The notes under the pieces were generated by a model. That model saw only the letters and a program-made list of their open reading frames with translations, had not been told where the DNA came from and made no database searches. Below, piece after piece: positions 1 through 6,707 of a DNA stretch of 37,573 nt. A program made the translations under genes and the position numbers. This stretch comes from a virus. Position 1 is the stretch's first letter. Each line of letters starts with the position of its first letter. The stretch is from the IMG/VR virus record IMGVR_UViG_3300037247_000622, positions 1 through 37,573 of that record. One strand, given 5' to 3'.

Positions 1-541
1 GGCTAGCCCGTCTTGTGGTGTGCTAGCTAGACATGGGGAATTAGGTGGGGTCAGGGTGGGGCCAGAGTGAGCAAGCGTCCCATCGCTTGATGTACTGTAT
101 CTCGTACCGTGTGAGGATGAGGCAATCTCACTATAGCAAGCTGGCTCGTCCGGTCAATGTCCCTATGCACTAACGCGCCCATCACACTAGCTTAGCTTGG
201 TGGAGTAGGGTAGCTAGATTGCCTGCTAGAGTACGACTAGCGTGCCGGTGTCTGTGGCAGTAGGGCTAGGTCATTAGCCTAGCTTACGGTAGCCCGCTAT
301 CTCTCTACGCGCCTGCCAGATGTTTCCGGTTATGGCCCTATCTCTCTCGTCGAGTTTTCTCTCTCGACTTTTTCGACTTTACCACAAAAATCCCCGATGT
401 CAAGCACATTATAAAATTATAATGGGCCATCGGCGTGCTTGGCAAGCATTTTGGTGGCCGTTTGTGGTTTGGCAGGGCAAATGCTTGGACAAGCAATTCA
501 ATGGCCGTAGTGGGTGGGGCAAATGACTCATGCGAAATAGC
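1..541. other. Non-coding left-end control region, CTAG-rich
   Basis: I see no convincing gene in this stretch. The tetramer CTAG occurs nine times in the first 300 bases (near 3, 23, 27, 187, 213, 225, 237, 265 and 279), where about one is expected by chance. G-tracts at 35-38, 47-50, 54-56 and 58-61 are close together. A leftward promoter candidate lies at 376-403. An open frame at 320-526 has no ribosome-binding site and an unremarkable product, so I do not call it. The region probably holds control sites between divergent early and late transcription. Confidence 0.5.
376..403 (-). promoter_or_regulatory. Leftward promoter candidate, TGTGG-type
   Basis: On the minus strand there is TTGACA (403-398), a 16-base spacer ending in TGTGG, and TAAAGT as -10 (381-376). 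The same TGTGG-TA block is found in three other promoter candidates here, which makes this more than a chance match. It fires left, out of the window. Confidence 0.45.
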
Positions 542-569
542 TTGACTCGGCGGTTTGCTGTGGTAGTCT
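542..569 (+). promoter_or_regulatory. Rightward promoter candidate, TGTGG-type
   Basis: TTGACT at 542-547, a 16-base spacer ending in TGTGG, then TAGTCT at 564-569. The -10 is weak, but the TG extension is present. It would start transcription about 50 bases before the winged-helix-like gene at 623. Confidence 0.4.
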
Positions 570-622
570 ATGGGTGGCGCATCGAACAGATGCGACTACG
601 TTGGAAACGGAAGGTGACGAAG

Positions 623-940
623 ATGGGACAGAAAGCACAGAAAGAAATGGAGTTGTTTGCGTTTGTGAAGCGTGCGATTCTGGCGCTTCGGGACACAAGC
701 AAGAGCAAGGGAATACACGTGGTGTTCAGCGGTTTCAATGGCGCGCTACGCAAGCAATACGGCTGGGACAAAGCGCAGGCCATCGAAGCTATGAACGCGT
801 TGGCGGAGTCAGGCGAAATCGTGCTCATACCTAGACGGTATGGGCCTATGATTTACTTGCCTGCCGATGCGCCGACTGGTTCGAGCGCGGCCAGCCAAGA
901 GAAGCAAGCACAAGCTACCCTGGAGAAGATTCTAGGCTAG
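623..940 (+). CDS. Small winged-helix-like protein
   Basis: A 105-residue protein. I chose the ATG at 623 because AAGG lies a suitable distance upstream; the frame is open back to 530, but that start has no clear binding site. Residues about 10-70 read as helix, helix, helix and then a beta hairpin: an FSGFNGALR stretch, an AIEAMNALAESGEI helix, and a wing ending in MIYLP. This order suits a winged helix-turn-helix DNA-binding fold. The C-terminal 25 residues are Ala/Gln-rich. It sits behind its own promoter candidate in the control region, so a regulatory role is plausible. The fold is inferred from sequence pattern only. Confidence 0.6.
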   Translation: MGQKAQKEMELFAFVKRAILALRDTSKSKGIHVVFSGFNGALRKQYGWDKAQAIEAMNALAESGEIVLIPRRYGPMIYLPADAPTGSSAASQEKQAQATLEKILG

Positions 941-993
941 TGCGGCATCCGGCCTACTCTATGGAGCGGGTCGGCTGATGTGCTAGAGGTGAT

Positions 994-1161
994 ATGATGG
1001 AGAACGAAACGAAATTGCGGTTGCTGTGTTGGATTCACCAGATGCAAGCGGTTGTCAGGCGTGCGGTCAAGGGTAAGCACGCGGGTGAGTATAAGCTGGC
1101 GTGCGGTTGCTGGCGCGGCGCGACCATGCCGGACAGTCGGCTAACAGAACTTCCTACCTAA
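994..1161 (+). CDS. Small Cys/His protein, 55 residues
   Basis: A short gene with a good ribosome-binding site (GAGGTG just before ATGATG). Cys and His residues near 12-16 (CWIH) and 37-39 (CGC) could bind a metal. The rest is basic in the middle. It lies 53 bases after the winged-helix-like gene and is followed at once by a hairpin terminator, so the two probably form one small operon. I do not recognise a family. Confidence 0.55.
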   Translation: MMENETKLRLLCWIHQMQAVVRRAVKGKHAGEYKLACGCWRGATMPDSRLTELPT

Positions 1162-1165
1162 TCAC

Positions 1166-1200
1166 TAGGCGCGTGCTCGTATAGGCGCGCCTATTCTTTT
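1166..1200 (+). terminator. Rho-independent terminator
   Basis: A perfect 8-bp stem (TAGGCGCG at 1166-1173 with CGCGCCTA at 1186-1193), a 12-base loop and a T-rich tail (TTCTTTT) start five bases after the stop codon of the 55-residue gene. This is a textbook intrinsic terminator closing the small left-end operon. Confidence 0.8.
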
Positions 1201-1211
1201 GCCTGCCCCTA

Positions 1212-1228
1212 TTTAGAATTATTCTAAA
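1212..1228. repeat. Perfect inverted repeat, 8-bp arms
   Basis: TTTAGAAT and ATTCTAAA are separated by one T. The shape suits a dimeric repressor site or a cruciform. It lies just past the terminator and before the TTAGA repeats. Confidence 0.6.
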
Positions 1229-1367
1229 ACCAATTCCATTGTACGCAATTTAGATTTAGACTTAGACTAATTCCAAATAAGCGTTAATTAGAATGAGACT
1301 AAGGTGCAACAAGGCGTTTTGAGCGTGCTAGTTAAGTTTCATCGAATCATATACTTAGGGGGCCAGA

Positions 1368-1382
1368 TGCAACTGAGTTGCA
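1368..1382. repeat. Perfect inverted repeat, 7-bp arms
   Basis: TGCAACT and AGTTGCA flank a single G. It sits directly beside the G-run and about 85 bases before the late promoter, a position suited to a regulator of that promoter. Confidence 0.55.
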
Positions 1383-1387
1383 ACTAC

Positions 1388-1406
1388 GGGGGGGTGGGCG
1401 GGGGGG
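1388..1406 (+). other. G-quadruplex-capable G-run
   Basis: Seven G, T, three G, C, seven G. The two 7-G tracts can each be split into two G triplets, so four stacked triplets with one-base loops are possible. A further GGGG follows at 1415-1418. Folding is predicted from sequence only. Confidence 0.55.
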
Positions 1407-1466
1407 TGATGTAAGGGGCCCTTTGCAGGCAGTCTCCAGTGAGTCTCATGACAGTCTCCTAGCCCC

Positions 1467-1496
1467 TTGACAGCCCCTCCCCGGATATGCTATACT
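1467..1496 (+). promoter_or_regulatory. Strong rightward promoter of the late operon
   Basis: TTGACA at 1467-1472, an 18-base spacer and TATACT at 1491-1496, with TG one base before the -10 (extended -10). This is the best sigma70-type match in the window. It lies upstream of the leader and the zinc-ribbon gene that open the rightward block. Confidence 0.7.
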
Positions 1497-1538
1497 ACTC
1501 ATAGGCGCTTGACAGGCGTACTCACCTACTTGGAGTTT

Positions 1539-1664
1539 GGGCTGTTGCTCCCGCCTACTGCGCCGCGCTGGGTACGACACCACCCGTGAGTGGTTCCTCT
1601 CTGCGTCCAGCTATATGCGTAAGCCGACAGCCGTTGGTGAAATAGCGTAGTCAAGCAGCAGCCC
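1539..1664 (+). ncRNA. Structured leader RNA candidate
   Basis: The transcript from the promoter at 1467-1496 has a long leader. Bases 1539-1549 can pair with 1654-1664 over 11 base pairs (one G-U), enclosing about 100 bases. Inside are smaller stems: GCTGG with CCAGC, ACCAC with GTGGT, and CCGAC with GTTGG. The layout is a closed multi-branch fold. It could be a leader element or a separate small RNA. I do not recognise a known RNA family, and the pairing could still be chance. Confidence 0.3.
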
Positions 1665-1693
1665 ATGCTTTCCACGATTCACAAGGAGCGATA

Positions 1694-1864
1694 ATGATTG
1701 TTCATCGAGGATGTGGTGGCCTGGTCACAACAGGCGCTTCAGAGACTATACGTTGCCTGTACTGTGAAACAGTGATAACTGACTCAGTCCTAGAGGGAAC
1801 TCAACTGACAATAAGTAGTGCATTCATCTCTCCAAAAGCAAATCCTAAATTCAAGGAGGAGTAA
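1694..1864 (+). CDS. Small zinc-ribbon protein, 56 residues
   Basis: A short gene with an excellent binding site (AAGGAG, then ATG at 1694). Residues 4-8 read HRGCG and residues 21-24 read CLYC, the two knuckles of a small zinc ribbon. The tail, from about residue 45, is Lys-rich and ends KFKEE. Its last codons (AAG GAG GAG TAA) double as the ribosome-binding site of the virion gene at 1869. It is the first gene after the structured leader. The function is unknown; small phage zinc ribbons often bind nucleic acid or host proteins. Confidence 0.6.
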   Translation: MIVHRGCGGLVTTGASETIRCLYCETVITDSVLEGTQLTISSAFISPKANPKFKEE

Positions 1865-1868
1865 TACT

Positions 1869-2147
1869 ATGAGCGACGTAACAGTCAATCCAATGGTCGT
1901 CGATGGCGTCCTAACCGTGACCTCCCTCGACCACCCCATCCGAGTGAAGAAGGTCTACTGGTTCAACCCCACCACCTCTGGTGACGACTTCGTAATCACT
2001 GACGGCACGTCTGCCGCCGAAGTTCTACTGGAAGGTCAGGCCGAAGCCAACAACCAATCACAGAACTTCGACTTCGACTCGCCCCAGGTCTGGAAGCAGT
2101 TTGCCGTACCAACCCTGACTAGCGGCACCCTCTACATCTACCACTAA
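1869..2147 (+). CDS. Small virion-type beta protein
   Basis: A 92-residue protein. The ATG at 1869 is preceded by AAGGAGGAG, which makes it a far better start than the upstream in-frame ATG at 1818. The sequence alternates hydrophobic and polar residues throughout (VYWFNP, DDFVITDG, GTLYIYH), which points to an all-beta fold. It lacks Cys. Ten bases separate it from another predicted beta virion protein. I read it as a minor structural or decoration protein; no specific family is recognised. Confidence 0.55.
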   Translation: MSDVTVNPMVVDGVLTVTSLDHPIRVKKVYWFNPTTSGDDFVITDGTSAAEVLLEGQAEANNQSQNFDFDSPQVWKQFAVPTLTSGTLYIYH

Positions 2148-2156
2148 GGAGAACCA

Positions 2157-2651
2157 ATGGCTTCTGGTGATACCCTTCTAATTTTCCGCCCCCAAGACAA
2201 CGAACCCGTCGCGTCTGACTTCGCAACGCTCGACACTCGAAATCTCCATCCAGTCTTAGACTTTGATGCCTCCACCAACGAGAGTGCTGTGTTCAGTGCC
2301 GTCATGCCCCGGTCTTATGCCGGGACTACTGGCCTGACGATCTTTCTCCACTATGCTTTGACTTCAGCCACAACCGGAAATACTGATTGGGATGTAGCCT
2401 TCGAGCGCATCGGCGACCAGCAGCAGGACATGGACTCAGATGGGTTCGCTGCTGTCAATAGTGTGGATAACACTACCGTCCCAGGTACTGCCGGACTTGT
2501 AGATATCGTCAGTATCACCTTTACTGATGGGGCCGACATGGATTCGATAGCTGTTGGCGAGGGTTTCCGTATGAAGGTCACACGGGATGCCGCCGCCGAT
2601 ACTGCCACCGGCGATGCCGAACTTCGCTTCGTGGAAATAAAGGAAACCTAG
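2157..2651 (+). CDS. Phage beta-sandwich virion protein
   Basis: A 164-residue protein with a TAAGGAG site. It shows a pattern I recognise from many tailed-phage structural proteins: an N-terminal P-x-N-E-P motif followed by LDTRNLHPVLDFD (residues 15-40), MPRSYAGTTGLTI (50-63), a W-x-V-x-FER segment, and a GDAELRFVEI C-terminus. The fold is probably a jelly-roll-like sandwich. It likely belongs to tail fibres or capsid decoration. The call rests on memory of the sequence pattern, not on a search. Confidence 0.6.
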   Translation: MASGDTLLIFRPQDNEPVASDFATLDTRNLHPVLDFDASTNESAVFSAVMPRSYAGTTGLTIFLHYALTSATTGNTDWDVAFERIGDQQQDMDSDGFAAVNSVDNTTVPGTAGLVDIVSITFTDGADMDSIAVGEGFRMKVTRDAAADTATGDAELRFVEIKET

Positions 2652-3385
2652 TGGCCCAAGAATTTGTTGACAATGACTTCCTCGATTGGGGTAACGCCTT
2701 TGAAGACCACAACATTGACCTTAGTTTTTCGATACATGTTTTCCCAGACGGGTCAACAAATACCGGATATATAGTATCAAAATGGGCATCTAGTGTTGGT
2801 TTCGCACTGCGCCGTTCCACCACCCCATCCCAATATACTCTCTTTCTCAACAGCGGCTCAGGCGGAAATATTGCAGACACCAGCCCAGGAGTTGTAGGAG
2901 AAGACCAATGGCAAAATCTAATCGGTACATATGACGACTCTGGCTCTGACGGCAGTTGCGTGATGACATTATATAAGAACAACTCTTCCGTTGCTTCGAG
3001 TTCAACCGCAGACAGAATTGATGCGAACGCCATTACCTTCGGCATCGGCAACCGAGCTGACCTCCTGAGAGACTTTGACGGCAAGTTGGCGGAGTTCGCC
3101 GTGTGGCGCAATCATCTTCTTACAGCAACCCAAAGACAGATGTTATCCGATGGTTTCAGCCCACTTCTCATCCGCCCGTTACCAACTCTTTACGTCCCGC
3201 TAGTCCGAGAGATTAATGACATTACTGGTGGGATTGTCGGTACAAACACAGGGGCGGTCGCAGCCTCTTCTCATCCCCGCGTTATCTATCCCACCCAGCC
3301 AATCCCAGGATTTGATACGGCGGCAGCACCTCCCGCTGGGATTTCCATTCCAGTTGTTTATCATCATAGACAGAGGAACTTCTAA
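2651..3385 (+). CDS. LamG/concanavalin-like virion protein
   Basis: A 244-residue protein starting at GTG, which overlaps the previous TAG by one base (AAAGGAAA upstream). Residues about 25-160 have the layout of a LamG or concanavalin-like jelly roll: LSFSIHV, a long strand-rich middle, QWQNLIGTYDD, then FDGKLAEFAVWRNHLLT, and a TLYVPLV strand afterwards. Such domains bind sugars in fibre and adhesin proteins. It sits between two other surface-type proteins, so a role in host recognition is plausible. Confidence 0.65.
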   Translation: MAQEFVDNDFLDWGNAFEDHNIDLSFSIHVFPDGSTNTGYIVSKWASSVGFALRRSTTPSQYTLFLNSGSGGNIADTSPGVVGEDQWQNLIGTYDDSGSDGSCVMTLYKNNSSVASSSTADRIDANAITFGIGNRADLLRDFDGKLAEFAVWRNHLLTATQRQMLSDGFSPLLIRPLPTLYVPLVREINDITGGIVGTNTGAVAASSHPRVIYPTQPIPGFDTAAAPPAGISIPVVYHHRQRNF

Positions 3386-5014
3386 ATGGGTTTCGGCGGA
3401 ATACTAAGACAATCAACGGCAGTTGATGTGCTAATCGGCCCTTTTGTAGATTCTACGGACGGTGACACAGAAGAAGCCGCTCTGACTATCAACCGAGCCG
3501 ATGTGTTGCTCTCAAAGAATGGGCAAGGAGCCGTGCAGAAGACTGATGTCACCGCTGCTGCTTCTGATGCTGATGGATTCTACAACTGCGAACTCGACGC
3601 AACCGACACGGGTACTGTAGGCCAACTTGTGTTATACGTCCATGTGGCCGGAGCCTTAGCTGTCCGCCATGATTTCCAGATAGTAGAAGAGGAACCCTAC
3701 GACGACATCTTCGCTGCTTCAGCCGTGGGCTACCTCAAGCCCACCACAGCGGGCCGTGACCTCGACGTGACCGCAGCAGGTGAGGCAGGACTTGACCTTG
3801 ACAATACCTCCGGCACTATTGCCGCCGCACAGATTGCTACGGACGCCATCACTGCTGCCAAGATTGCCTCCGATGCTGGTGTGGAAATTGCTCAGGCCGT
3901 CTGGGATAGAGTCCTGACTGGAGCCACCCATAACATCGCTACCTCTGCTGGCCGTCGTCTGCGAGGAATTCAAGAGTTCCAAGGTTACGAGAACGGTGCA
4001 ATCTGGATTGACACAGTTGATGGCACGGCAGGGACGACCGATTTCGAGAACGGAACGGTTGAAAAGCCCGTGAATAGTATCGCCGATGCGAATACACTGG
4101 CCACTTCACTCAAAATCGAGCGGTTCGAAATCGCACCTGGTAGTTCCATCACGCTTGGAGCTGCACAGAACAACCAGTCATTCAACGGACGGAACTGGAC
4201 TCTTGTACTAAACGGTAAAGACATCGCAGGAAGTGTCTTCATAGGTGCGAGCGTCTCTGGCGTAGCCTCCGGCACTGGTACTATCCAAATCTTCGATAAG
4301 TGTATCCTGAACGCCGTGTCACATATCAAAGACACTCATCTTATGGAGTGCGGCATCGCAGGGACACAAACAATCGTCGAAGCAGGGGATTTCTTCGCAG
4401 ACCGCTGTCACTCCGCAATCGCGGGAACCGCCACACCTGTATGGGACTTTGGCGGTGCATTAGCCGCTTCCAACCTCAGCTTTAGAAACTACAGCGGCGG
4501 AGTCGAGATTCAGAATATGGGCGCGGGGGCTGGCTCCTACACGATGTCCCTTGAAGGACGTGGGCAACTCATCATTAACGCGAACTGCTCTGCAACCTCC
4601 ACCGTAGCGATTCGTGGCCTCTTCACCGTCACCGACAATGCTAGTGGGGCGGTCACATTGTCCGACGTAGCACGGTTTGCAGAAGACCAAAACATCACAG
4701 ACGTTACAGGTAACGTCGATGGCTCAGTTGCCACTATCGGTACGGGTGGAGTCATCGACGGCGCAATAGCCGCTGCTGAACTCCTCAACATCGCCGATGC
4801 CTGCCTAGACCGCCGCCTCGACCTCGGCACAGACACTGGCGGCAACACCACCACCAGCCGTACATGGCGCGACGCTCTCCGAGTTCTTCGCAATCGGGCT
4901 GACATCTCAGGTGGTACTCTAACTATCTATGAAGAGGACGACACTACAGCAGCTTTCACCGCCGCCATATCGACAGCAGCAGGCGACCCCATCGCACAGG
5001 TGAACCCGACCTAA
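3386..5014 (+). CDS. Tail fibre-like beta-helix protein
   Basis: A 542-residue protein starting directly after the previous stop. Residues 10-100 form an N-terminal beta domain (GPFVDSTDG, LVLYVHVAG). Residues about 140-175 carry short alanine- and isoleucine-rich repeats of the AAAQIATDAITAAKIA kind, typical of trimeric phage fibres. Residues about 200-460 look like a right-handed parallel beta helix (IWIDTVDG, then many short strand-turn repeats). The order suggests an attachment head, a trimer shaft and a receptor-binding or sugar-cleaving part. I see no definite catalytic residues. Confidence 0.65.
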   Translation: MGFGGILRQSTAVDVLIGPFVDSTDGDTEEAALTINRADVLLSKNGQGAVQKTDVTAAASDADGFYNCELDATDTGTVGQLVLYVHVAGALAVRHDFQIVEEEPYDDIFAASAVGYLKPTTAGRDLDVTAAGEAGLDLDNTSGTIAAAQIATDAITAAKIASDAGVEIAQAVWDRVLTGATHNIATSAGRRLRGIQEFQGYENGAIWIDTVDGTAGTTDFENGTVEKPVNSIADANTLATSLKIERFEIAPGSSITLGAAQNNQSFNGRNWTLVLNGKDIAGSVFIGASVSGVASGTGTIQIFDKCILNAVSHIKDTHLMECGIAGTQTIVEAGDFFADRCHSAIAGTATPVWDFGGALAASNLSFRNYSGGVEIQNMGAGAGSYTMSLEGRGQLIINANCSATSTVAIRGLFTVTDNASGAVTLSDVARFAEDQNITDVTGNVDGSVATIGTGGVIDGAIAAAELLNIADACLDRRLDLGTDTGGNTTTSRTWRDALRVLRNRADISGGTLTIYEEDDTTAAFTAAISTAAGDPIAQVNPT

Positions 5015-5256
5015 TGAGGAAACGACTCTCCAATCTGTTGCTCACTCTAGTCAAGTGGTTGGGCTATTCTCCTTACGGCCTCTCGTTCTCCATCTTAGCC
5101 GCTGCTCGTCAAGCTACTGCTGAAGCAGAACGAAAGGGCGGCGAGAAGTCCGGCGAAGCTAAACGCGCCCAAGCTCTGCGAATGATGATGAACCTTGTTC
5201 CTGAAGCAAGCCACCGCGAGATAGGATTGGCCATCGAACTATGCCTGCCCCGATAG
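5014..5256 (+). CDS. Small basic/amphipathic protein, holin-like C-terminus
   Basis: An 80-residue protein whose ATG overlaps the previous TAA. A hydrophobic N-terminal stretch (residues 6-33) with a Trp-Leu-Gly-Tyr centre is followed by a charged helix rich in Ala, Glu, Lys and Arg. The C-terminal pattern SGEAKRAQALRMM then EIGLAIEL resembles the end of LL-H-type holins. Membrane insertion is not certain, and another phage function is possible. Confidence 0.4.
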   Translation: MRKRLSNLLLTLVKWLGYSPYGLSFSILAAARQATAEAERKGGEKSGEAKRAQALRMMMNLVPEASHREIGLAIELCLPR

Positions 5257-5390
5257 CTCATATCTGGAGTTGGAGTGAAGGCCCAGCCGCTGCTCCCGTC
5301 ACTGCTAGTTGGGTCAGTGTGTTAGTGCGGGATTCTCTGAGGGCGCTCCCTCTATGGTTGACTACATTCTATGACTCTTGGCGAACTTAA
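5241..5390 (+). CDS. Possible short ORF bridging two genes
   Basis: A 49-residue frame fills an otherwise empty gap. Its ATG overlaps the end of the preceding gene by 16 bases and its stop lies 20 bases inside the small terminase gene. The product is Trp-rich with a hydrophobic middle. I see no good Shine-Dalgarno site, so it may not be translated. The tight tiling of all neighbouring genes is the main reason to list it. Confidence 0.35.
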   Translation: MPAPIAHIWSWSEGPAAAPVTASWVSVLVRDSLRALPLWLTTFYDSWRT

Positions 5391-5772
5391 ACTAGAACCA
5401 GAATACAAGGCTTGCACGAAGCGAGAGCAGGTCTTCCTCGATAGCTACTTAGAGAATGGCCGCAATCCCATCGCGGCTGCCACCGAAGCCTACGACTGCA
5501 AGGATGAGAAGTCTGCCGTCAGCATAGGCCGCCGCAACCTGACCCGTGCTTCCATCGTCGCAGCCATCAGTAAATTCGATGGCGCCAAGCCTGTCACCCT
5601 TCCAGAGATATGGCTGGCCATCCGCGAGAGTATGAAGGAGACTGGCAGCGTGCGTTTCCAAGCCACCAAGTTAGCCGCCCAAATGCTGGGCATGATAGAC
5701 AAGCGCGACGGCGGCGTAGACAAAGCAGATATAACAGCCCTACAGGAATTATCGGAGAGAGAAGATGCCTAG
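5371..5772 (+). CDS. terS: Terminase small subunit
   Basis: A 133-residue protein matching the small-terminase layout. Residues about 16-70 include T-x-REQVFLDSYLENGRN, then AATEAYDCKDEKSAVSIGRRNL (the DNA-binding helix-turn-helix region) and a SIVAAI helix. The C-terminal half (RFQATKLAAQMLGMIDKRDG) suits the oligomer core. Small subunits recognise the phage DNA and hand it to the large subunit, found here 0.9 kb downstream with only three short genes between. I recognise the family by pattern. Confidence 0.75.
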   Translation: MTLGELKLEPEYKACTKREQVFLDSYLENGRNPIAAATEAYDCKDEKSAVSIGRRNLTRASIVAAISKFDGAKPVTLPEIWLAIRESMKETGSVRFQATKLAAQMLGMIDKRDGGVDKADITALQELSEREDA

Positions 5773-5965
5773 CCATACAGTGGGTGAACGTCGCAAGCGC
5801 GCCGGAGTACGCCGCATCCTAAGTTCGCCGCGTGCCAAGCGCAAGGTTGCCCGAACTCTCGGTGAGTTCAAGCGCCGTACCCTCAAGTCAAGTTCCGGTC
5901 GTAAGGTGACTGGCCGTAAGCAGGCCGTCGCTATAGCGCTCAGTCAAGCGCGAAGGAGACGCTAG
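5765..5965 (+). CDS. DUF6496-like small basic protein
   Basis: A 66-residue, strongly basic protein overlapping the small terminase end by 8 bases. Residues about 42-63 read SSGRKVTGRKQAVAIALSQA, the signature I associate with DUF6496, found in many phages and bacteria. The rest is rich in Arg and Lys, so DNA or RNA binding is likely. The position between the terminase subunits suggests a packaging or virion role. The exact function of this family is not known to me. Confidence 0.6.
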   Translation: MPSHTVGERRKRAGVRRILSSPRAKRKVARTLGEFKRRTLKSSSGRKVTGRKQAVAIALSQARRRR

Positions 5966-6396
5966 TGGCTATCTGGGGTTTCATTAGTAGCCTCTTGGGG
6001 CCAGTCTCCAAGATAGTCGATGACCTGCACACGAGCGCCGAAGAGAAGCTACTCATCAAGGCTGAGCTGGCGCGTATCCAGACCGAGTTCGCCTCCAAGT
6101 CCTTGGACTATGAAGGCAAGCTGTTTGAGGCTCGTGCCGCCATCATCGGCAAGGAGGCGACCAGCGAGAGCGGCCTCACCAGAATGTGGCGGCCCATCAC
6201 CATGTTGACCTTCCTGGGCATCGTGGTCTGGTTCGTAGTAGGTAAGGCTGCCGATTGGCCTCTCCCCGACGAAGCCTTCGTAAACAATGTCTTCGGGCTA
6301 ATCAAGTTAGGCCTAGGCGGCTACGTCATTGGACGCTCAGCTGAGAAGGTTGTGCCTACGGTTATTGCTGCACTCAAGAAGAAAGAGAGCATCTAA
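5965..6396 (+). CDS. Holin, 3TM (GTA-type) family
   Basis: A 143-residue membrane protein starting at GTG, which overlaps the previous TAG. An N-terminal amphipathic segment and a soluble helix (HTSAEEKLLIKAELARIQTE, residues about 22-41) precede WRPITMLTFLGIVVWFVVG (about 75-93) and a second hydrophobic stretch (IKLGLGGYVIGRS, about 112-124). The SAEEK start and WRP-initiated membrane helix match Holin_3TMs (PF11351). It would permeabilise the inner membrane for lysis. A second membrane protein follows with an ATG overlapping its stop. Confidence 0.75.
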   Translation: MAIWGFISSLLGPVSKIVDDLHTSAEEKLLIKAELARIQTEFASKSLDYEGKLFEARAAIIGKEATSESGLTRMWRPITMLTFLGIVVWFVVGKAADWPLPDEAFVNNVFGLIKLGLGGYVIGRSAEKVVPTVIAALKKKESI

Positions 6397-6707
6397 TGCT
6401 TGAACATATCCTAGAGCGCTCGCTCGTCCACCTAGCATGGGCGCCCTGGATGTATGGCCTCTCGAAGTATGGTTTCTGGCTACTCGAACGCTACCAACCC
6501 AAGTGGTTCCTTACCGGCCCCTATGGATGGGTAGTGCCAGGATTAGTGGCCCTTTTCACAGTATTTCTGAGGGAGCCTATGGATGTTGCCCACGGCGGTT
6601 GGATAGGAAAGTCCTATATCGACTTGGCAGTGTGGGCCGTGGCACTGACACTTGCTGGTTTAGGACTCCGCTGGTTTGTGAGACACTTTGACGAAAGAGC
6701 AGACTAG
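6396..6707 (+). CDS. Phage membrane protein next to holin
   Basis: A 103-residue protein; its ATG overlaps the holin TAA. Two membrane segments are visible: residues about 45-60 (YGWVVPGLVALFTVFL) and 76-95 (IDLAVWAVALTLAGLGLRWF), joined by REPMDVAHGGWIGKS. I recall the RE-P-x-DVxHGG pattern from other phage membrane proteins. It may act with the holin in lysis. It is not a recognisable spanin, as it has no periplasmic coiled coil or lipobox. Confidence 0.55.
   Translation: MLEHILERSLVHLAWAPWMYGLSKYGFWLLERYQPKWFLTGPYGWVVPGLVALFTVFLREPMDVAHGGWIGKSYIDLAVWAVALTLAGLGLRWFVRHFDERAD

Larger units (their letters stand above)
1201..1466. other. AT-rich block with inverted repeats, iteron-like repeats and G-run
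   Basis: No gene. It holds a perfect inverted repeat with 8-base arms (TTTAGAAT/ATTCTAAA, 1212-1228), then TTAGA repeated in tandem near 1250-1265. A 7-base-arm inverted repeat (TGCAACT/AGTTGCA, 1368-1382) follows, then a G-run. Such a mix of easily melted DNA and repeats suits a replication origin or an operator cluster. No initiator gene lies beside it, so origin function is inference. Confidence 0.4.

Noticed and set aside
320-526. A 68-residue open frame in the left end
   Set aside because: No Shine-Dalgarno site, odd Ser/Phe/Trp-rich composition, and a promoter candidate for the other strand lies within it.
1509-1540. A second promoter from TTGACA near 1509
   Set aside because: No acceptable -10 box at 16-18 bases; the better promoter lies just upstream.
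2578-3111. A 177-residue open frame on the minus strand
   Set aside because: Antisense to the LamG-like gene, with no binding site and no neighbouring minus-strand genes in this block.
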